Assembly: GCA_040269895.1 (NCBI GenBank)
Contig: CP158568.1
Span: 434,001 to 498,000, forward strand
Direction: 5' to 3'
Length of the DNA stretch: 64,000 nt
DNA from: Ancalomicrobiaceae bacterium S20
GTDB taxonomy: Bacteria; Pseudomonadota; Alphaproteobacteria; Rhizobiales; Ancalomicrobiaceae
The notes below the pieces were generated by a model, which was given only the letters and a program-made list of their open reading frames with translations, did not search any database and was not told the origin of the DNA. Each line of letters begins with the position of its first letter. Position 1 is the first letter of the stretch. Both the position numbers and the translations under genes were made by a program. Of this stretch, positions 53,798 through 63,574 are shown piece after piece.

Positions 53798-55912
53798 ATG
53801 CCGTCTGGACACGAAGGAAAGGGAGACGTCGGAAGAGGGAGAGCAACCGGGCCCCAGGGCGACGGGCCGAGTGCACGGGCGGCAACCGCCCGCACCGTCG
53901 CCATCGTGGGGCCGTTCGCGAGCGGCAAGACCACGCTGCTCGAAGCGATCCTCGAACGCACGGGCGCGATCGCCAAGGCCGGATCGGTCGCGACCGGCAA
54001 CTCGATTGGTGACGCCACGCCCGAAGCGCGCGATCACCGCATGTCGGTCGAGCTCAACGTCGCGGAGTGCGACTATCTCGGCGATCACTACACCTTCCTC
54101 GATTGCCCCGGATCGATCGAATATCTCTACGAGGCGCGCGCGGCCGTCGCCGCCGCCGATCTGGCGATCGTCGTCGCCGAGCCGGATGCCAAGAAGATCC
54201 CGGCCCTGCAGGTCGTGATGAAGGCGCTCGAGGATCTCGGCGTGCCGCACCTGCTGTTCCTCAACAAGATCGACAAGGCCGACGAGAGCATCCGCGACAC
54301 GCTGCGCCTGATGCAGCCGGCCTCGCGCGTGCCGCTGGTGCTGCGCCAGATCCCGATCTTCAAGCAGGGCATCGCGATCGGCACCATCGACCTCGCGCTC
54401 GAGCGGGCGCATGTGTTCCGCGAACACGCCGAGAGCACGGTCATCCCGATCCCGGACGACGAGCGCGCGAGCGAGGTCGCGGCGCGCTACGAGATGCTCG
54501 AACGGCTCGCAGACTATGACGACCATCTGATGGAGGAGCTGCTCGGCGACGTCGAACCGCCGCGCGACGAGGTGTTTTGCGATCTCGTGCGAGAGATGCG
54601 CGAGGGGCTGATCTGCCCGGTGTTCATCGGCGCGGCCGAGCGCGGCAACGGCGTGACGCGGCTCCTCAAGGCGCTGCGCCACGAGGCGCCCGGCATCAAT
54701 GAGACGCGCGACCGGCTCGGGCTCGACGCCGGGGCCGACGCGGTGGTGCAGGTCTTGAAGACGCTGCACACGCCGCACGGCGGCAAGCTGTCGATCGCGC
54801 GCGTGCTCTGCGGCACGGTCGCCGACGGGCAGAGCCTGCAGCGCTCGGATGGCGCGGCCGATCGCGTCTCCGGCCTCTATCGGCTGATGGGCCGGGAGGC
54901 GGTGAAGCGCGGGCCGGCGGCGGCGGGCGAGACCGTGGCGCTCGCCAAGGTCGAGGTCGCGCGCACGGGCGACGTGCTGACATCGTCGAAGCAGCCGCCG
55001 GCGCAGCTCGTCACGCTGGACTTGCCCGAGCCGGTGATCGCCGTGGCGGTCACGACGACGGACCGCAAGGACGACGTCAAGCTCTCCGCCGCGCTCGCCA
55101 AGATCGCCGAGGAGGATCCGTCCTTGCGGGTCCGGCAGGATGCCGAACTCGGCGAGACGGTGATCGAGGGGCAGGGCGAGATGCATCTGCGCGTCGCGAT
55201 CGAGAAGCTGAAGACGAAGTTCGGCGTCGCGGTCGAGACCCGCGCCCCGTCCGTGCCCTACAAGGAGACGATCCGCGGCAAGACCACCGTGCGCGGCCGG
55301 CACAAGAAGCAGTCCGGCGGCCATGGCCAGTTCGGCGACGTCGTGCTCGATATCGAAGCGGGTCCGCGCGGGTCCGGCTTCGCATTCCGCGAGACGATCA
55401 CCGGCGGTGTGGTACCGAAGAATTATATCCCGGCGGTCGAGGAGGGCGTGCGCGAGATGCTCAGGACGGGCGCCTTCGGCTTCCCCGTGGTGGATGTCAC
55501 GGTGACCTTGACCGACGGGTCGTATCACTCGGTCGACAGCTCGGATCAGGCGTTCAAGACCGCCGCGCAGATCGGCATTCGCGAGGGCTTGCCGAAATGC
55601 GCGCCGGTGCTGCTCGAACCGGTGCTCCGGGTCTCGGTCGCGGTGCCGTCCGAGGCGACCGCGCGGGTGAACCAGATCGTCACCGCCCGGCGCGGCCAGT
55701 TGCTCGGCTTCGACGGCCGTCCCGGCTGGGACGGCTGGGACGTGGTCGAGGCGCTGATCCCGCAGGCCGAGATGAATCACCTGATCGTGGAGATCCGATC
55801 GGCCAGTCAGGGCGTTGGTACATACCGGCAGGCCTTCGACCATCTGGCCGAACTGACCGGACACCTCGCTGCGAAGATCGAGGCTCGCCAGAAGGCGGCG
55901 CACGCCGCCTGA
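53798..55912 (+). CDS. elongation factor G-like GTPase
   Basis: A 704-residue EF-G paralogue with all five domains. The P-loop is GPFASGKTTL (residues 38-47); G3 reads LDCPGSIEY, with Asp102 and Gly105 but Ser106 where canonical EF-G has His; G4 is NKID (156-159). Domain II to V signatures are present (GQGEMHLRVAIEKLKTKFGV, KKQSGGHGQFGDVVLDIE, SVDSSDQAFKTAAQIGIREG). The switch I segment DATPEARDHRMSVELNV also departs from the usual pattern. It is therefore not the housekeeping fusA; likely a ribosome-associated factor with altered GTP hydrolysis. AGGAGG precedes the ATG. Confidence 0.92.
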   Translation: MPSGHEGKGDVGRGRATGPQGDGPSARAATARTVAIVGPFASGKTTLLEAILERTGAIAKAGSVATGNSIGDATPEARDHRMSVELNVAECDYLGDHYTFLDCPGSIEYLYEARAAVAAADLAIVVAEPDAKKIPALQVVMKALEDLGVPHLLFLNKIDKADESIRDTLRLMQPASRVPLVLRQIPIFKQGIAIGTIDLALERAHVFREHAESTVIPIPDDERASEVAARYEMLERLADYDDHLMEELLGDVEPPRDEVFCDLVREMREGLICPVFIGAAERGNGVTRLLKALRHEAPGINETRDRLGLDAGADAVVQVLKTLHTPHGGKLSIARVLCGTVADGQSLQRSDGAADRVSGLYRLMGREAVKRGPAAAGETVALAKVEVARTGDVLTSSKQPPAQLVTLDLPEPVIAVAVTTTDRKDDVKLSAALAKIAEEDPSLRVRQDAELGETVIEGQGEMHLRVAIEKLKTKFGVAVETRAPSVPYKETIRGKTTVRGRHKKQSGGHGQFGDVVLDIEAGPRGSGFAFRETITGGVVPKNYIPAVEEGVREMLRTGAFGFPVVDVTVTLTDGSYHSVDSSDQAFKTAAQIGIREGLPKCAPVLLEPVLRVSVAVPSEATARVNQIVTARRGQLLGFDGRPGWDGWDVVEALIPQAEMNHLIVEIRSASQGVGTYRQAFDHLAELTGHLAAKIEARQKAAHAA

Positions 55913-55975
55913 ACGGTAGACGAAACCGAGGCCGCGCATGCGGCCAGAGGTGGCTTCATCTGACAGCGGAGGGAG

Positions 55976-56012
55976 CGGCCGGGGCGTGTGGGGCGCCCCG
56001 GCCGAATTTTTT
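55976..56012 (+). terminator. intrinsic terminator of the EF-G-like gene
   Basis: Perfect 11-bp arms CGGCCGGGGCG (55976-55986) and CGCCCCGGCCG (55994-56004) are followed by AATTTTTTG. Confidence 0.9.
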
Positions 56013-56206
56013 GTCTGCGGATTGGCTGCGACGGCGTAACGCCGGGCGGCGGCGGTGAGTCGAAAGCCTGTACGGCGATCGGCGCGTGGGGGCGCGCCCA
56101 CGGCGCGCGAGCCCACACGCTTCGATCACGCCGGATTTATGCAACCGGGCTTGCTGCTGCGTCGTACCTCAAGCACATCATCGTATCGTCAGCGCGAGGT
56201 CACGAC

Positions 56207-57187
56207 ATGGTCAGCTTCATCCGCCGCCGTCCCTGGGAGATCCGCGAGAGCGCGGCGACGCCGGAGGCCCTGTTCTTCGATCGCCGCCAGGTGCTGGCCG
56301 GGCTCGGCGGCGCCGTCGCGGCCGGCGGCCTGATCGGCGCGGGCGCGATCGGCAGTTCGCGGGCGGCATTTGCGGCCGGCGGGCCGATCGACGACCTGTT
56401 CCCGCCCAAACGCAACGAGGCGTTCAAGCTCGACAGGGCGCTGACGCCGGAGGCGGCGAACGGCTCCTACAACAATTTCTACGAATTCGGCTTCGACAAG
56501 GGCATCGCCGATCGCGCCGCGAAGCTGAAGCCGTTTCCGTGGAGCGTGACGATCGACGGGCTCTGCAACAAGCCGCAGAAGCTCGACGCGGTCGAGCTGA
56601 TCCGCAAGATGCCGATCGAGGAGCGGCTCTACCGGCACCGCTGCGTCGAGGCGTGGTCGATGACCATCCCCTGGACCGGCTTCCCGCTCGCCGAACTGGT
56701 CAAGCTCGCCGACCCGAAGCCGGAGGCGAAATACCTGCGCATGGAGACATTCCTCGATCCGAAGATCGCGGTGATGCAGGCGCAGACTTGGTATCCCTGG
56801 CCCTATGTCGAGGGCCTGACCCTCGCCGAGGCGACCAACGACCTCGCCTTCATCGCGATCGGCGCCTATGGCAAGCCGCTGCCGAACCAGCACGGCGCGC
56901 CGCTTCGGCTCTCGGTGCCGTGGAAGTACGGCTTCAAGTCGATCAAGTCGATCGTGAAGTTCTCCTTCGTGAAGGAGCGGCCGAAGAGCTACTGGGAAGG
57001 GCTGCAGGCGTCCGAGTACGGCTTCTGGGCCAATGTGAACCCGGCCGTGCCGCATCCACGCTGGAGCCAGGCGACCGAGCGCGTGCTCGGGACGCCGGAC
57101 ACGGTGCCGACCCAGATCTACAACGGCTACGGCGAGCAGGTCGCCGGGCTCTACAAGGATCTCGCGGGCGAGCGGCTGTTCATGTGA
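56207..57187 (+). CDS. msrP: protein-methionine-sulfoxide reductase catalytic subunit MsrP
   Basis: A 326-residue molybdoenzyme of the sulfite-oxidase fold. A twin-arginine signal FFDRRQVLAGLGGAVAAGG exports the folded protein. The Moco-ligating Cys146 is in YRHRCVEAWSM, followed by IPWTGFPLAELVKLADP and LPNQHGAPLRLSVPWKYGFKSIKSI. It repairs oxidised Met in periplasmic proteins. The usual membrane haem partner gene msrQ is not next to it: 717 bases without a gene follow. Confidence 0.95.
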   Translation: MVSFIRRRPWEIRESAATPEALFFDRRQVLAGLGGAVAAGGLIGAGAIGSSRAAFAAGGPIDDLFPPKRNEAFKLDRALTPEAANGSYNNFYEFGFDKGIADRAAKLKPFPWSVTIDGLCNKPQKLDAVELIRKMPIEERLYRHRCVEAWSMTIPWTGFPLAELVKLADPKPEAKYLRMETFLDPKIAVMQAQTWYPWPYVEGLTLAEATNDLAFIAIGAYGKPLPNQHGAPLRLSVPWKYGFKSIKSIVKFSFVKERPKSYWEGLQASEYGFWANVNPAVPHPRWSQATERVLGTPDTVPTQIYNGYGEQVAGLYKDLAGERLFM

Positions 57188-57234
57188 CGGTACGCGGCCC
57201 AAGGGCGGCCGCGAGCGACATCAGAAAGAAAAGA

Positions 57235-57266
57235 GGCCGGATCTCCGAGAGGGGATCCGGCCTTTT
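57235..57266 (+). terminator. intrinsic terminator of msrP
   Basis: GGCCGGATC (57235-57243) pairs with GATCCGGCC (57254-57262), followed by TTTT and preceded by AAAAGA. Confidence 0.85.
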
Positions 57267-57800
57267 AAGTCGTGAGTTGCCCCCCGAAAGGGGCGATGCG
57301 ATCCAGAGGGGAGAACCGCCGGTCGAAGATGCGTCTGTAACCGGCGTCACATGAATCGTTTTAGTCCTGATTCGTTGAAAAATCATTAAGGGGCAGAACT
57401 GACAGGGAATTGCCGCAGAGATATGGAGCGATATCCGGGCGATCATGTCGGTATTCAGCAATCGACGTGTCAATTTTGAAATTATGATGGCTTGTGAAAT
57501 GCCAGATATGGCGCTCAAAAGAAGCAGTCAGGAAGCTGTCTATGGTTTGGAAGCATCGAACCCTCCGGGTGGACTTCGGATGGTCTGCCTGACTTGAATT
57601 GGAATATCAGTTTACGTGATGGTGATGAGCGTGCCTTGGCGCGGCGCTCGTCATTTTCTGTCCATTGCTGGAAAGACGGCGTGTCGGCGAACGGAAAACG
57701 ACCCGATAATGTCCGAGAAATCGCCGCCGTGGCGTGTCGATCCGCCGATTTTCATTGATCGGGTGGAATACGTATTCGGAGTTCTTCGTAGACATGCCGA

Positions 57801-57842
57801 GCGGTGACTTTTCGGTCTGTGCGTCACCGCGGCAGACCGAAA
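57801..57842. repeat. interleaved inverted repeats (possible RNA switch or pseudoknot)
   Basis: GCGGTGAC (57801-57808) pairs with GTCACCGC (57823-57830), and TTTCGGTCTG (57810-57819) pairs with CAGACCGAAA (57833-57842). The order a-b-a'-b' means both stems cannot form as simple hairpins at the same time. Confidence 0.6.
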
Positions 57843-57845
57843 GCA

Positions 57846-57878
57846 AAACGGCCGGAGGCTGATGCCGTCCGGCCGTTT
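57846..57878 (-). terminator. terminator of the LysR gene
   Basis: Arms AAACGGCCGGA (57846-57856) and TCCGGCCGTTT (57868-57878) are perfect, with an inner GGC-TGAT-GCC extension. On the minus strand TTTTGCTTT follows. Confidence 0.85.
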
Positions 57879-57904
57879 GCGACATCGGGGCGGATTCGCG
57901 GACC

Positions 57905-58795
57905 TCAGTAGGTCCAGCGCTCGGCCTTGGTGATCAGGAAGTCGCGGAAGACTTTGACGCGCGCGGTGTTCCGCATCTCTTCCGGGTAGACGAAGTAGCA
58001 GTCGAGCGTCGGCACGTCGGCTTCCGGGATCAGCTGGACGAGGTCGCTGTCGGCCTCGATCAGGTAGTCCGGCAGCATGGCGATGCCGACGCCGCGCTGG
58101 GCGGCGCGCTTGATGCCGATCATGTTGTTGATCCGGAGCGCCGGCTTGCGCGGGCTGTTGGCCGGACGGCCGGCGGTCTCCAGCCAGTTCATGTCGCGCA
58201 GGTAGACCGGCGGCGACTGGCCGAAGGTGATCACGCGGTGCTCGTCGAGATCCTCCAGCGTCTCGGGGTTGCCGAAGCGCTTCAGATAGCCGGCGGCGGC
58301 GTAGAGGTGGAAGTGGATCGTGAACAGCTTGCGCTGGATCAGATCCGGCTGCACCGGCTGGCGGATGCGCAGCGCCACGTCGGCCTGGCGCATCGACAGG
58401 TCGAGTTCCTGGTCGTCGAGAATCAGCTCGAGCTCGACCTCGGGGTAGAGGTCGCAGAACTCGTTGATGCGGGCGGTGAGCCAGGACGAGCCGAGACCGA
58501 CCGTGGTGGTCACGCGAAGGCTGCCGGACGGCTTCTCGCGCGTCTCTGCGAGGCGCGAGCGCGCCTGCTCGAGTTTGAGCATGACCTCGCGGGCGGTGCG
58601 GAACAGGAGTTCGCCCTGCTCGGTCAGGATCAGGCCGCGGGCGTGGCGATGGAACAGCGGTACGCCGAGATCCTGTTCCAGCGCGCTGACCTGTCGGCTG
58701 ACCGCGGACTGGCTCATGTCGAGCGATTCGCCCGCGTGGGTGAAGCTGCCTGCTTCGGCCGCCGCGTGAAAGATCCGGAGCTTGTCCCAGTCCAA
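57905..58795 (-). CDS. LysR family transcriptional regulator
   Basis: A 296-residue LTTR. The N-terminal winged helix is MDWDKLRIFHAAAEAGSFTHAGESLDMSQSAVSRQVSALEQ; the effector domain begins near residue 90 (GSLRVTTTVGLGSSWLTARI). It lies downstream of trxB on the same strand, an association common in Hyphomicrobiales, but its ligand and targets are unknown. Confidence 0.95.
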   Translation of the reverse strand: MDWDKLRIFHAAAEAGSFTHAGESLDMSQSAVSRQVSALEQDLGVPLFHRHARGLILTEQGELLFRTAREVMLKLEQARSRLAETREKPSGSLRVTTTVGLGSSWLTARINEFCDLYPEVELELILDDQELDLSMRQADVALRIRQPVQPDLIQRKLFTIHFHLYAAAGYLKRFGNPETLEDLDEHRVITFGQSPPVYLRDMNWLETAGRPANSPRKPALRINNMIGIKRAAQRGVGIAMLPDYLIEADSDLVQLIPEADVPTLDCYFVYPEEMRNTARVKVFRDFLITKAERWTY

Positions 58796-59135
58796 GGTGC
58801 CCCCCTCGAAGGTTCGGCATTCGCGGGAGATCGGGCCGATCCCGCTTCCGCGTCAACGCCTGGGGCCGGAACTATCGCGGGAAAATACGCAGATGTCATG
58901 CGCAAACGATTTATATGTACGATGAATTTCTCTGATCGGACGAGGTCTCCGCGTTGCCGTGATAGAAATGCATCGCATTCGGAGGGGCTACGGAGATGGG
59001 TCACAGGCGCTGCGATCGCGGTCGCTCGGGCACGGCGCGTCCCGAAAACAGGAACGGCGCCCCGCTCGATCGAGAGGGCGCCGTCCAATGTCTTCGGAAC
59101 CGGCCGAGCCGCGCCCGATTACGCTGCGATCCGGC
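58796..59135. other. intergenic region trxB/LysR
   Basis: 340 bases between two genes on the minus strand. It holds the trxB terminator (59054-59084) and an A+T-rich patch around 58905-58930 (GATTTATATGTACG) that may include the LysR promoter, though no paired -35 is evident. Confidence 0.4.
59054..59084 (-). terminator. terminator of trxB
   Basis: ACGGCGCCC (59054-59062) pairs with GGGCGCCGT (59076-59084); the loop contains the inner palindrome CTCGATCGAG. The minus-strand tail has CTGTTTTCG. Confidence 0.65.
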
Positions 59136-60538
<1,403 letters not shown>

Positions 60539-61003
60539 ATGAAGATCCGCCTGGACGAGACCGATTGGAAGATCCTGGCCGAGTTGCAGGCGGATGGGCG
60601 CATGACCAACGTCGAACTCGCGCGCCGGGTCGGGATCTCGGCGCCGCCGTGCCTGCGCCGCGTCCGGGCGCTCGAAGAGGCCGGCATCATCACCGGCTAT
60701 CGGACCATGCTCGACGAGAAGGCGCTCGGCTTCGACCTGACCGCCTTCGCCTTCGTGTCGCTCGCGACTCAGGCCGAGGCCGATCTGGTCGCGTTCGAGG
60801 AGCGCGTCCGGGCCTGGGCGATCGTGCGCGAGTGCTGGATTCTCAACGGCGACGTCGATTTCATGCTCAAATGCGTGGCCAAGGATCTGCGCAGCTTTCA
60901 GGATTTCGTGATCAACGAGCTGACCAAGGCGCCGGCGGTGGCGGGGGTCAAGACCGCCCTGACGTTGAAGACGGCGAAGTCCGAACCGACCGTGGCATTC
61001 TGA
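60539..61003 (+). CDS. Lrp/AsnC family transcriptional regulator
   Basis: A 154-residue regulator: HTH MKIRLDETDWKILAELQADGRMTNVELARRVGISAPPCLRRVRALE, then a RAM/ACT-like domain (FAFVSLATQAEADLVAFEER, GDVDFMLKCVAKDLRSFQDF) that binds amino acids and oligomerises. Divergent from trxB as in many relatives. Confidence 0.95.
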   Translation: MKIRLDETDWKILAELQADGRMTNVELARRVGISAPPCLRRVRALEEAGIITGYRTMLDEKALGFDLTAFAFVSLATQAEADLVAFEERVRAWAIVRECWILNGDVDFMLKCVAKDLRSFQDFVINELTKAPAVAGVKTALTLKTAKSEPTVAF

Positions 61004-61323
61004 GACGTCGTGTTGCCGGGCGCCGGTTGGTCCCGGTTCTGAAAGAACGATCCGCTGTTCTCCACTCCACCGCCGTGGTGCGGGGAAATTCTTCGTGTAA
61101 TTTTCCTTTGTTCTGCACATATCGCCGGATGAATTTCAGTATTCTGAGATATTTCCGATCGGATTTCGAATTCATGTTTTTCATCAGAGTAAGTATTCGT
61201 TCTGGATACGGCAGTTTGGCACCTTCGTGGCGTTATTATATCTGCATGTTTCTGTCGAGGATTTGCGCATGCCGCGCGGCGAAACTATGATCGTCTTGCG
61301 CTTCTCCAAGGTGGGCGGTCGGT
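61004..61323. other. AT-rich intergenic region Lrp/ELM1
   Basis: 320 bases without a supported gene. Positions 61085-61255 are strongly A+T-rich for this DNA and probably hold the promoter of the ELM1-family gene; TTGGCA at 61216 is a possible -35, but the best -10 (TATATC) is only 15 bases away. Confidence 0.4.
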
Positions 61324-62403
61324 TTGCGAATCCTGGTTCTCCGAGACAAGAAGCCCGGGCACTACCATCAGGCCGAGGGGATCGCGGCGGCGGCCGCGCG
61401 CATCGAGCCGAACGCGATCGAGCGGCTCGACGTTCGGCCGCGCCGGCTTGCCCATGACATGCTGCGGCGCCGGCTGCTCGGCTGGTTCCTTCACCGGCCC
61501 GAACTCGGGCTCCGGCTCTTCTATGGTATCGATGCGCGGCGGATCGCGCCTTTCGACATGATCGTCGGCTCCGGACGGCCGACGATCGCGGCCGGCGTGC
61601 TGCTGTCGCGGCTGCTCGGCGTACCCTTCGTCTATTCGGGCTGGCCGGACGGCTACGATCCGGACGTGTTCGGCCTGATCCTGGTCGACAGCCCGCGCAA
61701 GGCCGGCGCTCCGAACGCCGCCTTCGTGCCGGTGCCGAGCCTGATCGATCCGACGGCGCTGCCGAAGCCGAAGGCGCTCAAGGCACCCGCCGACCTGCGC
61801 GGCGCGGAACTGGCGCTCATGATCGGCGGCGAGGCGCATTCGCACCACTATCGGCCCGAGGACTGGGCCAAGCTGGTGACCTTCATCGTCCGCACGTCGG
61901 AAACGCTCGGCATCCGCTGGCACGTCGCGACCTCGCGCCGGACGCCGCCGGAGATGCGCGGGCGGCTGGAGGCCCTGCTCGCCGAAGGGCGGATCGTCGA
62001 GTTCGTCGACTTCGAGCGCGACGGGCCCGGGTCGGCCGACCGGCTCTATGGCGCCGATGCGGTGGTCGTCACCGAGGATCTGATCTCGATGCTGTCGGAG
62101 GCGCTGACCGCGCGCCGGCCGGCGGTGGCGCTCGCGCCGTCGCAGGTCAAGAAGACCTCGGACTTCGAATGGGTTGCGGTCGAGGCGGCGGCCGGGCACG
62201 TCGCGGTCATGCCGATCGCGACGGCGACGCCGGAGCGTTTCGCCGACGCATTGGTCGATCTGGCGCCGCCGGAGGACGACGTGCGCGGCCGGATCGCCTC
62301 GGCGCTGCGCAAGGTGGTGCCGCATGTCGACGGCGCGCCGCGCGTGCCGCCGGAAGACCGCGACGCCGCGGGGCGCGGCAGCGATCGCTTCGCCGCCGAA
62401 TGA
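61324..62403 (+). CDS. mitochondrial fission ELM1 family protein (DUF1022)
   Basis: A 359-residue protein with a GT-B-like fold. RILVLRDKKPGHYHQAEGIA, IVGSGRPTIAAGVLLSRLLG, LALMIGGEAHSHHYRPEDW and VVVTEDLISMLSEALTARRP are family hallmarks. The plant homologue ELM1 acts in mitochondrial division; the bacterial role is unknown but the fold suggests a glycosyltransferase. The start is a TTG at 61324 because no ATG gives the conserved N-terminus. Convergent with a GT4 gene. Confidence 0.9.
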   Translation: MRILVLRDKKPGHYHQAEGIAAAAARIEPNAIERLDVRPRRLAHDMLRRRLLGWFLHRPELGLRLFYGIDARRIAPFDMIVGSGRPTIAAGVLLSRLLGVPFVYSGWPDGYDPDVFGLILVDSPRKAGAPNAAFVPVPSLIDPTALPKPKALKAPADLRGAELALMIGGEAHSHHYRPEDWAKLVTFIVRTSETLGIRWHVATSRRTPPEMRGRLEALLAEGRIVEFVDFERDGPGSADRLYGADAVVVTEDLISMLSEALTARRPAVALAPSQVKKTSDFEWVAVEAAAGHVAVMPIATATPERFADALVDLAPPEDDVRGRIASALRKVVPHVDGAPRVPPEDRDAAGRGSDRFAAE

Positions 62404-62407
62404 GGGT

Positions 62408-63574
62408 TCAGCCGGTGGCCCAGAGCCGCTCGTAGACTGCGATGATCGCGGCGGCTTCGGCCTCCAGCGTGAAATGATCGACGACGTGCCGGCGGGCCGC
62501 GCTGCCCATCGCAGCACGGGCACTCGCATCGGCCATCAACGGTTCGAGGGCCGCGACCATCGCGCCGACGTCGCCCGGGGCGACCAGCCGGCCGGTCTCG
62601 CCCTCGACCACCAGCTCGGGAAACGCGCCGACCGTGGTCGCCACCACCGGCACGCCGGAGGCCATGGCTTCCAGGGGCGTCAGGCCGAAACCTTCCCAGC
62701 GCTGCGGCGCGACGAAGATCGCCAGCCGTCGATACCATGCCGCGATCGCGTCGACGTCGACCTCGCCGGCGAAGACGATCCGGTCGGCGAGGCCGGCGGT
62801 CAGCACGCGCGCCTTCAACCCGTCGAGGAAACCGGTGTGCTGCGCGGTCGCTCGGCCGAAGATCACGGCCGAGAAGGCGGGATGGCCCGGCAGCAGCCGG
62901 ATCATCGCGTCGACGAAGACGTCGGTGCCCTTCTGCGCGCGGATGCGGCCGAAGCAGCCGATGCCGAATTGGCCCGGCAGGCCGGCCGTGGTCCAAGCGG
63001 TGGCGGGATCGGGTGCGGGATGGAAGCGCTCGGCGTCGATGCCGTGGCGGATCACGGTCGAGGGGCGGTCAAGATAGGCGGCTGTCGCCGACGACGTCGA
63101 GATCACCGCGTCGACGCGGCCGATCAGAAAGCGCGACCAGGCGGTGTGACGGCGCTGCGAGGCAGAGGTGAAGACCACGCGCAGGGGCATGCGCAGGAGG
63201 TCGCGCAGCAACAGGCCGGCGAGGGTCTCGACATTGCGGCGCGCATGCCAGATCCGGAAAGGCCGGCCGGGCGGGCGCTTCCAGAAACTCAGGAGATCGC
63301 TGAAGCCGATGCGCGGCACGCGGTCGCCGAGGCCGGGGCCGAGCGCGGCGATGGCGATGCGGCTCGCCTGGAGTGGCACCAGCCGCTGGATCGTGGCGGT
63401 CACGCCGGAGAGGCGGCGCTTGAAGTTCGGCGCGACGACCTCGATGGCGGCACCGCGGGGAGGCCGGGCGTCACGCGGGCGGGCGCCATCTTGTCGGGCG
63501 TCACCCGGCCGCGCCGGCTCGACGGCTGCGGCCGCACCCTCCCGCGCGGGCGGTGCGGCCACGGGCGGGCGCAT
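62408..63574 (-). CDS. GT4 family glycosyltransferase
   Basis: A 388-residue GT-B enzyme. After a disordered Ala/Pro/Arg lead of about 40 residues come IEVVAPNFKRRLSGVTATIQ, ISTSSATAAYLDRPSTVIRHGID, GIGCFGRIRAQKGTDVFVDAM and the E-x7-E motif EGFGLTPLEAMASGVPVV. It resembles LPS core glycosyltransferases such as LpcC of Rhizobium, but acceptor and donor are unknown. Its ATG overlaps the greA stop by one base. Confidence 0.92.
   Translation of the reverse strand: MRPPVAAPPAREGAAAAVEPARPGDARQDGARPRDARPPRGAAIEVVAPNFKRRLSGVTATIQRLVPLQASRIAIAALGPGLGDRVPRIGFSDLLSFWKRPPGRPFRIWHARRNVETLAGLLLRDLLRMPLRVVFTSASQRRHTAWSRFLIGRVDAVISTSSATAAYLDRPSTVIRHGIDAERFHPAPDPATAWTTAGLPGQFGIGCFGRIRAQKGTDVFVDAMIRLLPGHPAFSAVIFGRATAQHTGFLDGLKARVLTAGLADRIVFAGEVDVDAIAAWYRRLAIFVAPQRWEGFGLTPLEAMASGVPVVATTVGAFPELVVEGETGRLVAPGDVGAMVAALEPLMADASARAAMGSAARRHVVDHFTLEAEAAAIIAVYERLWATG

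Larger units (their letters stand above)
57188..57904. other. 717-base gene-free region between msrP and LysR
   Basis: Contains the msrP terminator (57235-57266) and the LysR terminator (57846-57878), with a stretch from about 57340 to 57800 that is lower in GC than the genes around it. Short open frames exist on both strands but none can be supported. An interleaved pair of inverted repeats is at 57801-57842. Confidence 0.5.

Noticed and set aside
57616-57807. Short plus-strand frame encoding about 63 residues in the low-GC gap
   Set aside because: No ribosome-binding site or recognisable sequence; the inverted repeats at its end better suggest noncoding structure.
61217-61231. Sigma-54-like promoter TGGCAC-N7-GC upstream of the ELM1-family gene
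   Set aside because: The GG/GC spacing fits, but the -12 element reads TGGC rather than TTGC and there is no enhancer site or reason to expect nitrogen-type control.
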